A stretch of DNA of 64,000 nt from NCBI GenBank assembly GCA_051294375.1, contig CM119271.1, positions 5,445,991-5,509,990 on the forward strand. The letters run 5' to 3'. The notes beneath the pieces are model-generated. The model was not told the origin of the DNA. It did no database searches and saw only the letters and a program-made list of their open reading frames with translations. The DNA is from Paraspadella gotoi (Eukaryota; Chaetognatha). Position 1 is the first letter of the stretch. Each line of letters starts with the position of its first letter. Shown here piece by piece: positions 12,151 to 42,035 of this stretch. A program made the position numbers and the translations under genes.

Positions 12151-12439
12151 TTCTAATTTTTTTTTAATAATTCAAGTGAAATATATTAGACACGTTGGGA
12201 GTCCCTGTAAGATTATCAGGCCTAGCCCCTGATTTGGTCTATTATTAAGTTGAGATGCGAAATGCTAAACTTGTTACGTAACAAAAAGTTAAACCAATTT
12301 TTAGCGCCCCGTTTGTCTTATACGTCACTTTCGCCGTATAATGAAAAAGCGAAACTGTAACAGTTAATCAAAAAAAGACCAAAAAAATATCAAATAAGTA
12401 AAAGTAATTTACGAAAGATACACGTAATCGGCAATTGCA

Positions 12440-12640
12440 ACATGTTCACCCCGCTGGCTAATTGCGCAATACCATCAGGTAGTCGGGATCGATCCCACAT
12501 CGTACCTACCCTGCGGGGTAGAGTTCGGGCGTAAGCCGCGCATGGAAAATCCTCAATCCTGGTTCAAAGCCTATGACCCGTTCCGTTAGTATTGGGGGGG
12601 GGGCGCACAGAAGATACTGATAGTAGTCTTCATCCCACTT
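12440..12640 (-). mobile_element. Possible tRNA-like SINE
   Basis: GC-richer block containing GGGATCGATCCC on the minus strand, resembling a Pol III B box, within otherwise AT-rich DNA. I found only one clear copy in this window, so the call is weak. Confidence 0.3.
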
Positions 12641-12964
12641 GGCGCCTTATCCACGTACGAACTTTATCGATACTCCTCAGTCTGCAATCATGAATCGATG
12701 CGATTGAAACAAAAGACTGTCGTTGAGACGTGGCTTTGGAAGATTTGACCTCCTCGGGAGATTTAATTTGAAGGGGAAAAAAAAATTATTAATGGTTATA
12801 CAAGGTTATAATGTAAAGTTCATTTAATCTGTTACCTCTGTATTATTTCTCCTCTCACATTTCATTTCCTTTCCCTCCTGTAACTCTCTCTCTGAGCTAA
12901 AAACTTTAAATATCTTCACCCTCTTATTGCAATTTTTTCCCTGAATCCTTTGTTGGAAGCTTTA

Positions 12965-12967
<3 letters not shown>

Positions 12968-13046
<79 letters not shown>

Positions 13047-13077
13047 ACTGTCTCTCTCTCTTTCTCTCTCCCTCTCC
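12968..13077. repeat. (CT)n microsatellite
   Basis: About 110 bp of CT repeat with a few interruptions. Confidence 0.95.
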
Positions 13078-13756
13078 TTCTCCATCTCTATAATAACTTA
13101 CCAAACTTTTGTCATTCACAAATGTAAAAAAAATTTGCACTGAAGAAGAACAGAATAATGTTCGAAACATGTCTGCATTAACTCCAAATAAATTCGTTGT
13201 GAACAGTCAAAATTTGTTTTCTTAAAAAAAAAAAAAATAATAAAGAGAAACTATCAGTTAGATAAACGGTGATAATTGTGAAAAGAATCTCGTCACCTGC
13301 CAATGTACCAACAGCAATAACGGCCGTAAAGAATTTCACTTAAAGCCCCGACTATAACCGTCGTCAAAAATCCATTTCAATAATTGAGGGCGTTTTGGTT
13401 ATTCCCTCTTTAACGTTTTTTTCTTTTCTGTTTGCTAATCTCTCTTTATATTTCAGTATCGTTCCCTTTCTTTACCCTTCTTTCTTCTCGCCCACACCCC
13501 CTGTTTATTATTATGAACGTACTTAATGATAGACCCATAGACTATGGATTAAGATCTATTAGATAAATAATTAATGACATTAGCAATATATTTCATGGAG
13601 ATCCCACAGAAGATTGAATCTATGCCATCGAAAAAATTTATCCAGCATCGTAATTATAATGGAAATTATTATAATGAAAGTTGCAAAATTACTTGTTTCA
13701 CTCTTTTTATTTTTTAATTTTTTTAGATTTAAAATAACTATTATTTATGATTTCAT

Positions 13757-14081
13757 CGAAGGAATCGAATCGGAATCGAATCGGAATCGAATCGGAATCG
13801 AATCGGAATCGAATCGGAATCGAATCGGAATCGAAATCGGAATCGAATCGGAATCGAATCGGAATCGAATCGGAATCGAATCGAGAATCGAATCGGAATC
13901 GAATCGGAATCGAATCGGAATCGAATCGGAATCGAATCGGAATCGAATCGGAATCGAATCGAGAATCGAATCGGAATCGAATCGGAATCGAATCGGAATC
14001 GAATCGGAATCGAATCGGAATCGAATCGGAATCGAATCGGAATCGAATCGGAATCGAATCGGAATCGAAACGGAATCGAAC
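13757..14081. repeat. 11-bp satellite, unit TCGGAATCGAA
   Basis: About 28 tandem copies of TCGGAATCGAA with occasional one- or two-base unit changes, degrading into GAATC-rich DNA up to about 14240. It is open in several frames on both strands because 11 is not a multiple of three, which produces repetitive but meaningless ORFs. Confidence 0.93.
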
Positions 14082-14562
14082 ATGATCGGAATTAACGAAT
14101 CAAACGAATCGAATTGAATCGAATCATCAATCACGAAATCGAATATCGGAATCAATCGGAATCCGGAATCAACGACAAATGAATCAAGAATCAAATGATC
14201 GAATCGAATCAAATCGAGTGACTCGGTGATTCAACCAAGGGACTCGATGATTGGATGAATCACCATCGGAATCTGACCCATAGAGAAGAGGAGCCTTCAT
14301 GCCATCGGAAAAGGAAAGCCCACGTCGATGATCCGGTTCCCTGTATAAATAGGGAACGTTTTGTATTGATTTCATTCTGTCTCACACCGTTCTTCGCTTG
14401 CTATATTTCTGAGAATTAAATCATTTTGGTTTCATGTTGAAATCTTGTCTATTACTTAACTGGGTGGAGGGTGATCGAACCCACGCCTCCGTGTTAAATA
14501 TTAAATATATATTATTTATTTTTTTGATGGGACGTTATGGGGAAATTATTATAATATTATTA

Positions 14563-14605
<43 letters not shown>

Positions 14606-14640
14606 TATAATAATAATAATAATAATAATCAAATGAATAA
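14563..14640. repeat. (AAT)n microsatellite
   Basis: About 75 bp of AAT repeat with interruptions. Confidence 0.93.
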
Positions 14641-15168
14641 TAATGATAAACCTCATCTATTAATTCTCATCCAACCCATTTCTTCTTTCTTCCCTTCATC
14701 CTTTTTTTCTTAAAGGTGAGGCGAACGAGTCATTACCTCGACATCCAGTGTAATCGAATCTACGCAAATCGTCTTCGTCGTCGTCGTCGTCATCGTCGTC
14801 GATCATCCCGGGCGTCAACCTCACCCGCCTCGCAGTAAAAAAATTCCCGTTTTTTTTTTTTTAGGTTTTTCTCGAGTCTGAGCGAAAGAGAAAATGAATC
14901 CAAAAATAGCGTCCGTTCCCTTTATACCTACGAGACGTCTTGTTTTTCTTTTTCCACTCCAAAAAGAATAAACCGGATCTGGGAAAGGAGAGCGAGAGAA
15001 AGTAGGAGGCAGCGCGGGCAGCTGCGCGTGCTGCGGCGCGTGCTGCGGCACGGCAAAAAAAAAGTTTTTATTTTGGTTCTATGACGAAAACGTTTCGACG
15101 GCGGCGTCGGCGGCTACGGCGGCGGCGTTCGGCTGCGGAGCGGGCGTCGATCCCTAATCGCGGAAAGA

Positions 15169-15175
15169 TATAAAT
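15169..15175 (+). promoter_or_regulatory. Candidate TATA box of collagen-ZP gene 1
   Basis: TATAAAT sits about 220 bp upstream of the candidate first ATG, followed by a pyrimidine-rich stretch (GCTCTCACTTTC) about 25 bp on that could hold the start site. Position and motif only; not proven. Confidence 0.4.
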
Positions 15176-15388
15176 TTGGTTCGACGCTGATCGCTCTCAC
15201 TTTCTTTCGCGGACCTGAAGTGAAATCGACCTCATTTCGATTTATTAAAAAAATAAACCAAACGCCAAAAACAAATTAAAACAAAGCAATTTTTTTTCGC
15301 TTCATCTTATCGAAACAACTTTTAATTAACATTCGACAACAACAATAAATTGACGAAACACCGATATAGTGGGGAAAAAAAAAAGAAA

Positions 15389-24847
<9,459 letters not shown>

Positions 24848-25097
24848 GAAACATCGCATCAAACAAAACAATACATTAACTCAAAACAAAGAAACAACAA
24901 AAAAAACCACAAAATTAACTCAACCGATTTATATATAAAAAAAATTTTGTTTCTCCAATGAGCGAAATTTTTTTGTATTTGATAATTTATTTTCAATCTC
25001 TCATAGAGATCGTGCATTGATATTTAATCATTCGTGTAAATATCCAACATGACGGGAAGGCTCTCCTTTCACACGTCATCTGAATTCAGTGAATACT

Positions 25098-25103
25098 AAT
25101 AAA
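25098..25103 (+). terminator. Poly(A) signal AATAAA of collagen-ZP gene 1
   Basis: AATAAA about 250 bp after the stop codon at 24847 and before the next gene, at the same place as in the duplicate copy. Confidence 0.55.
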
Positions 25104-25204
25104 TTGTTATTGCCATCCCCGCAGCGCGGTGGATGAGTATTTGCCTTACCTCGAATGCTTGAATGCATTTCGAAGCCACTCTGGAGAAAATCTCAAAGCT
25201 TGCA

Positions 25205-25207
<3 letters not shown>

Positions 25208-25265
<58 letters not shown>
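25208..25265. repeat. (CT)n microsatellite
   Basis: CT repeat in the approximately 780 bp spacer between the two collagen-ZP genes. Confidence 0.93.
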
Positions 25266-25273
<8 letters not shown>

Positions 25274-25731
25274 TCTCTCATACCAAGTGATTACCAAATT
25301 GTACGTGAAAAATAGAAATTATGTGAAATTGTGAAAAAAACTTGATATAGAAACAAGATTGAACCAACGCAAAACAATAAGTTCCCTCCGAACATTCGCT
25401 GAAGGGCGACTATCGCTGGGCCTGTTTTCTAAAATTCTAAGAGCTATGGGATAGAGAGGGTGTTCCTCTGACGAAGGTTAGTGAACTGCCCTTTCATTTT
25501 CCCTTTTTACGATAAAAAATAAAATCGTTGTAAAAAATTCAAAAAAAATCTTTGTAAATCTCTCAAAAACAACGAAAAGAAAGAATTAAACTATGAATAA
25601 AAATGACAAAAAAAATCTCGAATACTTTTTCCGCTAATATTCATGTAAAATGTTAAATCATAATTCTCATTATCCTTGATCTTCTGCCTCACTGTTAAAT
25701 TTTGCTTGTCAGAGCTTGTGAAATATTCCTG

Positions 25732-25738
25732 TATAAAA
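25732..25738 (+). promoter_or_regulatory. Candidate TATA box of collagen-ZP gene 2
   Basis: TATAAAA about 150 bp upstream of the ATG at 25886. The spacer from the gene 1 poly(A) signal to this ATG is under 800 bp, so the promoter must lie in it or the genes share control. Motif evidence only. Confidence 0.35.
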
Positions 25739-25885
25739 TAATTTGTTTTATTTTGTAGGTAAATAATTTAAATTGAAACAAATTTCGACTGCGAATCAAA
25801 AAAAGAATTTTCCAAAAAAGGAAATATTCTCAAGACAATCCAGGAGGATTTGAATAAACTTTGATCGGCGACGAATTTCTTAGAA

Positions 25886-33921
<8,036 letters not shown>

Positions 33922-36900
33922 TGGAGGATCCTCGTCGACTGATTATTTATTCATTGATGTCGTCATTTTTAATTATTTTTTTTTGTTTTCTCATCCTGTG
34001 AAATTTTTTATTGTTCACGGAAAGTGGATATTTTTTTTTTTTTAATCTGGTTCGTGCAATCAAAACATTAATATTTTTTTTTAAAATCTGCGGCTTACCG
34101 TCGGAGGCAGAGCATTTTAAATTACTTTTGACCCACATTGTTCATCCTCTCTCCGCGCGGCCACTGTGATACCGAAAATAACTTGGTCCATGCTTAAATA
34201 GAGCGAATGATGTAACGAGGATTCGTCTCTATTTTTGCTCTTAATTTTTTTTTTATACAAAATATATATTTTGTACAACGAAGAGATTTAAAAAAAAAAA
34301 ACCTTAACTGACTACATTCCCCTACATACTATAATTTAGACAAAGTCGTCAAGATAATCCCGTCAATGCAGAGAAAAAAGACAATCACGTCTCTAAAAAA
34401 AGTGAGAAGCCCGAAAGTATTTCGTCTTCGAAGGGAGACAATGCCGTCGAGCGCTTCTCTGTCTCTGTCTCGTTTCTCTCGCTCTCTGTCTATTTTCTAT
34501 TCCCCTTGTTTATCCTCCTCATTGCTTCAATCCGGACGAAGGTTCGATCGTTGCTTGAGGAAATAAAATATTTTCACTTTTTCCTCGATTCATCTTGAGT
34601 AATAATGAAGAAGATCTGACCTTCATATTGCCGAACATAATTTTTTCAATTGTCAAATCAATTCAACAGATTTCGTTTCTTGCATATCGTTCCTTAGTAG
34701 TATGTAGCACTTTTTATGTTTTAAATTGTTTTGTACCGAACCGATGCTCTCACTCGTTCTTAATTAAAATATGTGCCAATTATTGAAAACGGAATTTTTC
34801 TTCGTCGATCGAAAATGCACTCAGTTATCTTGGTAATTAATTTTAGTTCGTTTGACTCACTTTTTTTTAATTGATTTACGAGATCCCTCTGGGAAAGTAC
34901 AGGGATCTGCGTCGGAAAGAACCAAATAAACCATTGATTTCGGATTTTAGGTATTGAACTCGAGTACTGAAGTGTTCTCGGATTAAGGCGTTGAAAATCG
35001 TCACGATTCAAGAAGTTTTTTTTGCTATTTGGCGATAAATAAAAATATTTTTTTAGTGCCTTCAAGGAAGCCCCCCTACAGATTCCGCACAGTAGGTACC
35101 GCTCTTGATTCCCCTTAAAATGGGCGTTTTCCTTAACAAGTACCAGAGTTCTACCTAAGTTTAACCTATTCTGAGAGCTTTTTAAATGATAAACAAACAA
35201 CTTATTAAACAAAATTTAAATGGTAAAATAATCGAGTTTTATCTCTTTTACCTCTTTATCGTGAAAAATTTTAATATTTTTATTAAAAATCATGATATTT
35301 TTATTAATTTTTAATGAATAAAATTTAGAGAAAAGATGACGCCAACGATGTCATCTGTCACGAAATTCAAATTTCCTTAAACCAAACAACAAAGACATAT
35401 ATATATAAATTCTGAGGATTGGAGCATAGGAATCTGTTACCATCCTGGCTTGAGCGAGAATCGGTTATCACCACATCCGCTGATCGAGGCATTGGTTTCT
35501 TTTCAAGCGTAAACATTCGCCGAAAACGGACAGAGGGGGACCCAGGGTAATACCAGAACGATTCGCGTTAGTTGGCGTACTGACGGCAACCTGTAAGCAT
35601 TGGTTTTATCCTGTAATGACGCATGGTGACCTTGAAAACAACGATGTTTTTAATCCAAAAGCCAAACCGAGACGATCTCGAAATCTAACAAACATTCGAG
35701 GAAAAGAATGAAACAAATGATGTATTCTCTCGTTGCGCCTCTGTCGACGGAACGAGGAAAACAAAGGAAACATCAAACAAAAGGGCCGCGAACCGAAATG
35801 TGATGGATGTTTTGGGAGGGGGGCGTAAGGGAGAACAAGGAGGTGAAAGAATGGCAGAGGTTGATGGGGAAATGGTTTGGAGGGGACAGGCTTATGGGGA
35901 TTTGGGGATTTGGGACGGGGATTCGAAGACAGGATTTGTGAAAAAAGATGTTTGCAACGGATTTTGTAAACGGCGAGGGACAAGCTTGTTTCTGTAAAGA
36001 CTAGAAAGGGGTCTTGTGGCAACGCATTCACTATCGTCACCCGAATGAGTCCATCGGCGAAGCCCTGTGGCGTAAAAGCGAGAATTCTCTCTCCCACCAG
36101 CGGTCTTGGGTTCGCGCCCGATTGGTGTTGATGCTAGTAAGCGGGACGGCACGACTAACCCGCCTTTAAGGGCAGACTACAGTCAGATCCGAAGTTCTGA
36201 CACTAGCGAATAGTAAGCGGTACTTTGTCCTCTCTTACCCAAGAATGCGGAAAAGTAAAAAAAAAAATGTTTTGAATTTGGGTCGAACGAGTTTCTTTTT
36301 TTGCGAGTGAAAAATTACAGACAACACTGATACGAGGATTTATTGACTCTATTCGTGTTTGACAAGATATTCTTTTTTCTTTCTTCTGTTTTTGAAATCC
36401 GTTGCGCCCTCTGTTTTCCTTCCTTCCTTTTTTCTCTTTTTCTTTCTTTATATTTTTTCTTTTTTTTTTGTTTCTTCTTTTTCTTTTTTCGTTTTTCTTT
36501 TGTTCTTTTCTGTTTTCTTCCTGCCTTTCTGATTTTCATTCTTTCTTTCTTTCTTTCTTTGTGTCTTTAGCTGTTTCTTTAGCTTTTTCTTTGTTTATTT
36601 CCTCTCTTTTTCCAGGTTTCTTTCTGTAAATAGCCTTTTTTTATTACCCAATAAATTATACAATTTTTCCCTCTTTTTCCCCCCATTTTTTCCTGGTACC
36701 TAACATATTTAACTATTAAAAGAATTTGTCATTTATTCTCTACTGTGAGCATTTTTCCGTTATTTTCTTAAATAATTTTTCTCTTTTGTCCGCACCCACT
36801 AGATCTCTCCTTGGGAAATGACATTTTTTCTTGCAAAAATATAATGGTGCAGCCACTGGCGTTCCTTTCCCTCAACACGATCACTCTTATTAAAATTTAG

Positions 36901-37005
36901 ACCCTAACGATTTTTTAAAGCAGCAAATAAACTCATAATTTACTGCGTTTCTTACATTGTATTCAAAAAAATATATAATTTTCGTTTGTTTTTTTTTTCT
37001 TAATC
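33922..37005. other. Intergenic region
   Basis: AT-rich with no convincing exon. A tRNA-like SINE candidate sits at 36050-36225, and a T-rich (TTTC/TTTTC) stretch covers 36370-36620. No clear poly(A) signal for gene 2 was found in the first 300 bp. Confidence 0.6.
36050..36225 (+). mobile_element. tRNA-derived-looking SINE, second family
   Basis: Contains GGGTTCGCGCCCGATT, a good Pol III B box, followed by GACTAACCCGCCTTTAAGGG, which resembles the GCGCTTAACCCGCCTGT block of the SINE at 5085 and 44515. Related family or subfamily by that shared segment. No A box identified with certainty. Confidence 0.45.
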
Positions 37006-39529
37006 ATGAGTTTCGACCATAACGGGTCTGGCGACGAGCCATCTCTCCAGCCAACGGCGCCGAATATCCTAACGGCCGTGACCGTCCGGACGCTTTTCCG
37101 GACGTTTCCGCCCACTACAGCCGGCGATGTCAGTCTCGCCGCTTTCGTCCTCATGAGTCGCAACGTCTTGGAGGAATTTTCCGGCATCTCGGCGCCTCGG
37201 ATCTCGGCGCCGTCGCCGGCGTCGCCCGCGCGTGGCGAGACGAAGTGGATCGGCTTCGTCGCGCCGCGATTCGACGCCGGGCGATCTTGGGCTTTGAGTT
37301 GAAATCGCTGGAAGAGGGATATTGCCGCAGCAAAGATCGCGTCAAGTAACAGACTCTGTCTCTTAGAACATCTGTCAGCCTATCCCCTTGGTGTTGGAAA
37401 TTGAAATAGTCATAAATTAAATCATCAAGTCTCTCGATGCAGATTTTAACCCGATCTGCTTCTCACAGATTTCGGCAATGTAATTCACTTGTCGGTCTGT
37501 CGATCGCCCCCATAGTTAGGTCGGTCAGTCACTTAACTCATCATAAAAAGCGAGCCAATTTACAAATGAGAGAAACAAAGAATAACCGAATCAAAAGATA
37601 TTATAAGATTTATCATAACAAGACGCTAAATTTTCTAAAACTTGTTTATACATCCCTCTTATCTCTTTTGTTTATGATCACAGAATCAAAATGGCGCGGT
37701 TCATGGCTCGGTTCGCTCCTTCCGAAGCCATAAGCGTCTACTACGTGAGCTTTTACTCACCAAGATTTGGCCCAAAGCTCGACTACGTGCACAATGACTA
37801 TGAATGGTAATTACATTACCCAATTCAACATATGTTTCACGGTTACTTTACCGAAAATGCTAGAGTATCCTGTGCTCCTATAACCTATAATCGGTTTAGT
37901 TTCAATTTTTATCGTTTCTACATCTTTACAGCTGGTCCGACGTGGTAAGCGACGTGAATTTTTTGTACCACAAAATTCTGGACATGAACCGCCACTCGCT
38001 CTCGATTTCGCCGAACTTTCGTCGCCTTGTGGACGGAACGTCCGTCGCCGAGGAGCTCGAGCGGTTGCGAAACCTCGCGGCTTCTTTTCCGTCCGACAAT
38101 CCCGCTCTGCTGCCTCACCTTCGAAACCTTACCTTATGGTTTTCGGAACCTTTAAACTTGACGCTTCGCGAGTTAGTGACGGCGGCGCCGAATCTAGAGG
38201 TTTTTATTTTTTATTTATCATAGTTTTTTCGGTTCTTTTTTTTCGTTGGATCAAAATGACCAAACAAATTTATGTTTTTTTTTTTTTTAGGTTTTGAAAG
38301 TGCGAGAAGAATTCTTTCCGCGGGAAGAGTGCATTGCCGAATTCATGGCGTCTCTGGAAAGTGGTGAATTTCAAAAGTAACGGCGTAGCAATGTCCGAAA
38401 CGTTGCTACAATTATATATTTAAAAAAATAATAATGTTAAATTATGATGAACTAAAATCCATCCAAATTAACGCCGCAGGCAAATCATTCGCCCAAACTT
38501 ACGCCCAGTTAAGTGGGACGGTCTGCTTAATTTGCCTATATATTAATAATAAAAAATGGTGGTGCAACGTGGAACATTAGTCCACCGCCGATCTCTTGAC
38601 AACGTGGAGTCCACATTCCTCTTATTTGGTTCTTATTCCTTTATTCCTCCGTCCCATTTTTAGCCAAGAACCTCCATTCCTTTGCCTATGTGGCCTGCAG
38701 AGACGAGGCAAAGCCCCTGATCGAGGCTCTGGTAGATTCGCGCAGAGATTCTCTACAACGGCTTTTTATCTACAGCGGAAGTCAAGTATTTGGCAATAAA
38801 GAAGAAGAATACATCATAGATGTCGCCCTGAAGATCTCTCGTTGGTTTTTAAATTTCCAGTCTGGCTGTCTGACAGTCGCATCCGTTTATAGTAGTTGAG
38901 TATAATCATCTTTATAGTAGTTGAGTATAATCATCTTTAGGATTTAAGGCTTTGAAGAAATTGTCCATCTTTTTGGGTCGAAATCCCATGAAGAAGTGGT
39001 TTCTCTCCACACTGGCGAAGGGTCTCGGCCAGACTCTTGAGGACTTTCACGTCATCATCGAGTTAAAGGACGTGGACGAGCTGCTCAAGTTTGAAAGGTT
39101 GAAGGTGAAGACAATAAACATGTGTTATGAAATTGGTACAACCAATATAAAAATTATCCATTCATTCAATAAATAAGCTATCTTGCCCCTGACTTTGGAC
39201 AGGCTTTGGTGGTTTAAGGCCTCCATCACTCTTACAAGATAATGACATAGCAGGTCCCTGCAAGCTTTCAATCAAGACTCTCTCACAGTCTCGTTTATTC
39301 ACTCCCAGAGTACCTGGCTTCCCTATCAATGAAGTGGAAAATATTTCAAAGAATGTTTCAATTGTATGAAAAGACCACTCCCTTAAGTATTAGATCGGGG
39401 AATACTTATTGTACTCCGCACTAGCATCAAAATACACGAAAGAACATCTTGAATTTGGGAGTCAATAACCTCCTACAAAGACGGCCACGTCCCGGAATAA
39501 GTGGCTGGAGAGAGAGAAGAGAAGAGAGA

Positions 39530-39587
<58 letters not shown>

Positions 39588-40515
39588 GAGAATCAAGGGT
39601 AGACAGGACCAGTCTGCCTGTCTGTATGTCGGTCTGCCTACCTGACTTTGTGTTTTAATGAAACATGCATAATCTAAGTGTCTTAAGGAGTTGCTACTCA
39701 ACTAAAAGAGTCAATGCGGGGCAACAACTTGAACATTAAATTACCATTACCGTTACGCATTAGGATAAGTTCTAAATATTGCCTTTGTTTTTGCAGAAAC
39801 TGAAATCAAGGATCCAAGTAGAAGACTGGCGCAGTGGGACACCGAATGAGAAGCGCGGATTATATTTCGACGTGAATGATGATGTCGGTGAGGAACGAGG
39901 GTCCATTTCACCTATCTACTGGGTTCCTATTTCATTTTAATTTATTTTATTATTTCTTTTCTTTTCTTTTCTTTTCTTTTCTTTTCTTTTCTTTTCTTTT
40001 CTTTTCTTTTCTTTTCTTTTCTTTTCTTTTCTTTTCTTTTCTTCTTTTTGTTTTAAACCACAAAATCCAAAATTTTCTAGACGATGAAGAGAAGGAGAAT
40101 TTCTGGCGTCAACACCCGATCAAATCCGTCAACGTTTTCCTCATGAAAGGTCCCCAATATTTTTTTTTTCTTAAAGGGACGACGTCCCTTTCTACTCTTA
40201 CGTCTCCTTTATTTATTTTTGTCGCTTTGCTCCGAGGCTCATTTATTTTCTATCCCTTTACAACATCATACTATTTTCATCGTAATTACTTTTTTACACT
40301 ATTTTTCGCTCATAAATTTCGCAGGCTCATGTTTTAACAAAAAAGCGATCGAACCTCAGCCAATTGTCAATTACCTCAGCCGACGATGGGGTCACTGCGA
40401 AGAGTTCGAGCTCGAGAAAAATGACGAAGCTTTTTTGGACGATGGCGTTAGTAGTAGTTTGAGGGGAGATAGTGTTTTTAGTTGCGCCGCGAGTACTCGA
40501 GGAGCAACTCTATAA
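37006..40515 (+). CDS. F-box/leucine-rich-repeat-like protein
   Basis: Ten-exon gene, probably a substrate adaptor of an SCF-type ubiquitin ligase. Exons: 37006-37345, 37684-37806, 37932-38199, 38291-38363, 38664-38840, 38941-39104, 39797-39887, 40081-40149, 40325-40515. The first exon encodes an F-box-like block read as VLEE then IFRHLGASDLGAVAGVARAW; the two halves are in different frames, and one A missing near 37177 (GAGGAATTTTCC) would join them. Later exons carry Leu-rich segments such as LPHLRNLTLWFSE, AAPNLEVLKVREEFF and FKALKKLSIFLG. Phases agree at every junction from exon 1 (end) on. The weakest splice calls are the donors at 38840 (GTTGGT) and 40149 (GTCCCC). The last 15 codons run into a copy of repeat R1. 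Specific orthology not recognised. Confidence 0.7.
38887..38940. repeat. Short tandem duplication before an acceptor site
   Basis: ATAGTAGTTGAGTATAATCA plus the following CTTT occurs twice in a row, the second ending in the AG used as an acceptor by the F-box/LRR gene. Could reflect a duplicated acceptor or an assembly slip. Confidence 0.8.
39130..39290 (+). mobile_element. Interspersed repeat family R2, copy 2
   Basis: Reverse complement of the element at 11985-12150, including TTGCCCCTGACTTTGGACA and CATAGCAGGTCCCTGCAAGC. It lies in an intron of the F-box/LRR gene. Confidence 0.7.
39507..39593. repeat. (GA)n microsatellite
   Basis: Interrupted GA repeat in an intron of the F-box/LRR gene. 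Confidence 0.93.
39954..40046. repeat. (TTTTC)n microsatellite
   Basis: About 18 units of TTTTC just upstream of the acceptor at 40080. It may serve as an unusually long polypyrimidine tract. Confidence 0.95.
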
Positions 40516-40790
40516 ATCACTTTTCGGTCGGTTTGTCGGTCATTTTTTAAGACAGAAAAAAACCTCAAATATGAGGGACTGCTAGCGCCGCCTTCAGGAA
40601 ATTCTAAAACTGTAAGGTATAAAAGACGGAATTTCGATGCAGTGCAAGTCATAAATACACGGGCTCAGAAAGTGTTTTAGTCATGTCATGTCATGTCATA
40701 TCATGTTATCAAAGAGAACTACACATTAAAATAAAGTCAGTACGGTGCAACACATTGGAATCACCGTTCTTGTTTTTCTTTGCATTGGTT
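40475..40790 (+). mobile_element. Interspersed repeat family R1, copy 2
   Basis: Plus-strand copy containing GCGCCGCGAGTACTCG, AACTCTATAAATCACTTTTC, the AACCTCAAAT block and TCATGTCATGTCAT. It overlaps the end of the last exon of the F-box/LRR gene and supplies the stop codon and a downstream AATAAA at 40730-40735. Confidence 0.7.
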
Positions 40791-41966
40791 GATTGGTTCG
40801 TTAACTGTTTATCCAGAAAAAGGTAATTTAAAGAAGTAGATTAGGGACTAGGCAGGGTTTGACCTTATTGTGAAAATCGGTATCTTCTCAAGGCATACTA
40901 AAAATAAATTCTTAATTTTCAGAAACAACATCAAGGTTTTTTCAATGACGAAAGGTATGAACGCGAATGCCGATTTTACCTCAACGAAATTTCAAAGGAC
41001 TTTGAAGACTTCGGTTGATTTAAAAAAAAAATTATTGATTGGATTGATTGCTTTTCTTTTGAAAACTACCGCCTTTTTCTGACTTAACGAATTTGAAAAT
41101 AAAATAAGAGTAATGTAGTAAGTATTTACTGTTTAATGAAAACAAATTAGTAAAGACAAGAGTAAAAAAAAACAATCAATTTTGATTATAACACTAGCGT
41201 TTTTGAATAATTTGGTTGTTGCGTATAAATAAAATATTTTAAAAATTAGTCAAAAAGAAGTTTGTGTATATTTTAAAAGTGGAAATCATAGAATCGTTTC
41301 ACTTTTAAACCTTATAAGCGTTTTACTATTGGCGCACACCATTTTTCAACTTTCTTTTAGCAGATTCGAAAAAGGAAAGTTTTTAATATTTTTACAACGA
41401 TTTTATAACAAATTATTGAACATGTTTGGACATGTTTCGACTCTCGTTTCGTTCGAGTCTTCATCACATGCTGAAGTGAAGTGAAGTCTTCATCACACAC
41501 GAAACAAGAGCCGTAACATGTCCAAACATGTTCAATAATTTGTAATAAAATCGTTGTAAAAATATTAAAAAACTTTCCTTTTTCGAATCTGCTAATCTTA
41601 TGAACAACGGAAAGAGAGAAAATACACAACTTTCTTTTAGTTAATTTTTTTCCCTTCTTTTTTTTGTTCGTCATCCTTTTTGTCAAATTTTTTTTCGCTT
41701 GTTCATTTATTTGCAATTTTGCTGCTTTATTCTTCTTCCCAGATCTTTTAATCATGCAATTTCATTAATGATTTCATCTGTCTTTTGCAATTAACTTTTA
41801 CTTCCATTAATCTCGTACACTCGCTTATCGGTTGGCCCTAGAGATAAACATACGTAAAACGGTTTGTCAATTGTTATCTCCGTTACCCGTATCTTTCGCG
41901 CATCGCACAAACTGTTTAACCATGGATCCGGTCTCACATCAGTTTGCATTTGATTATCGGTTTCAA

Positions 41967-42035
<69 letters not shown>

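Larger units (their letters stand above)
11226..15388. other. Divergent intergenic region between COLGALT and collagen-ZP gene 1
   Basis: Four kilobases separating minus-strand COLGALT from plus-strand collagen-ZP gene 1. It contains (GA)n at 11788-11861, an interspersed repeat at 11985-12150, a tRNA-like unit near 12440-12640, (CT)n at 12968-13077, an 11-bp satellite at 13757-14081 and (AAT)n at 14563-14640. A minus-strand acidic ORF around 14808-14742 (M-I followed by a run of Asp, ending TGCR before a GT) could be a small exon, but no partner exon was found. Confidence 0.75.

Noticed and set aside
13757-14081. CRISPR-like array
   Set aside because: Units are contiguous 11-mers without spacers, in an animal genome.
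13614-14212. Repetitive SNRNRIGIE/SDSIPIRFRF ORFs on both strands
   Set aside because: Generated by an 11-bp satellite that is open in several frames; no splice or domain support.
14742-14808. Minus-strand acidic mini-exon upstream of gene 1
   Set aside because: Derived largely from a GTC/GAC repeat, with no partner exon found.
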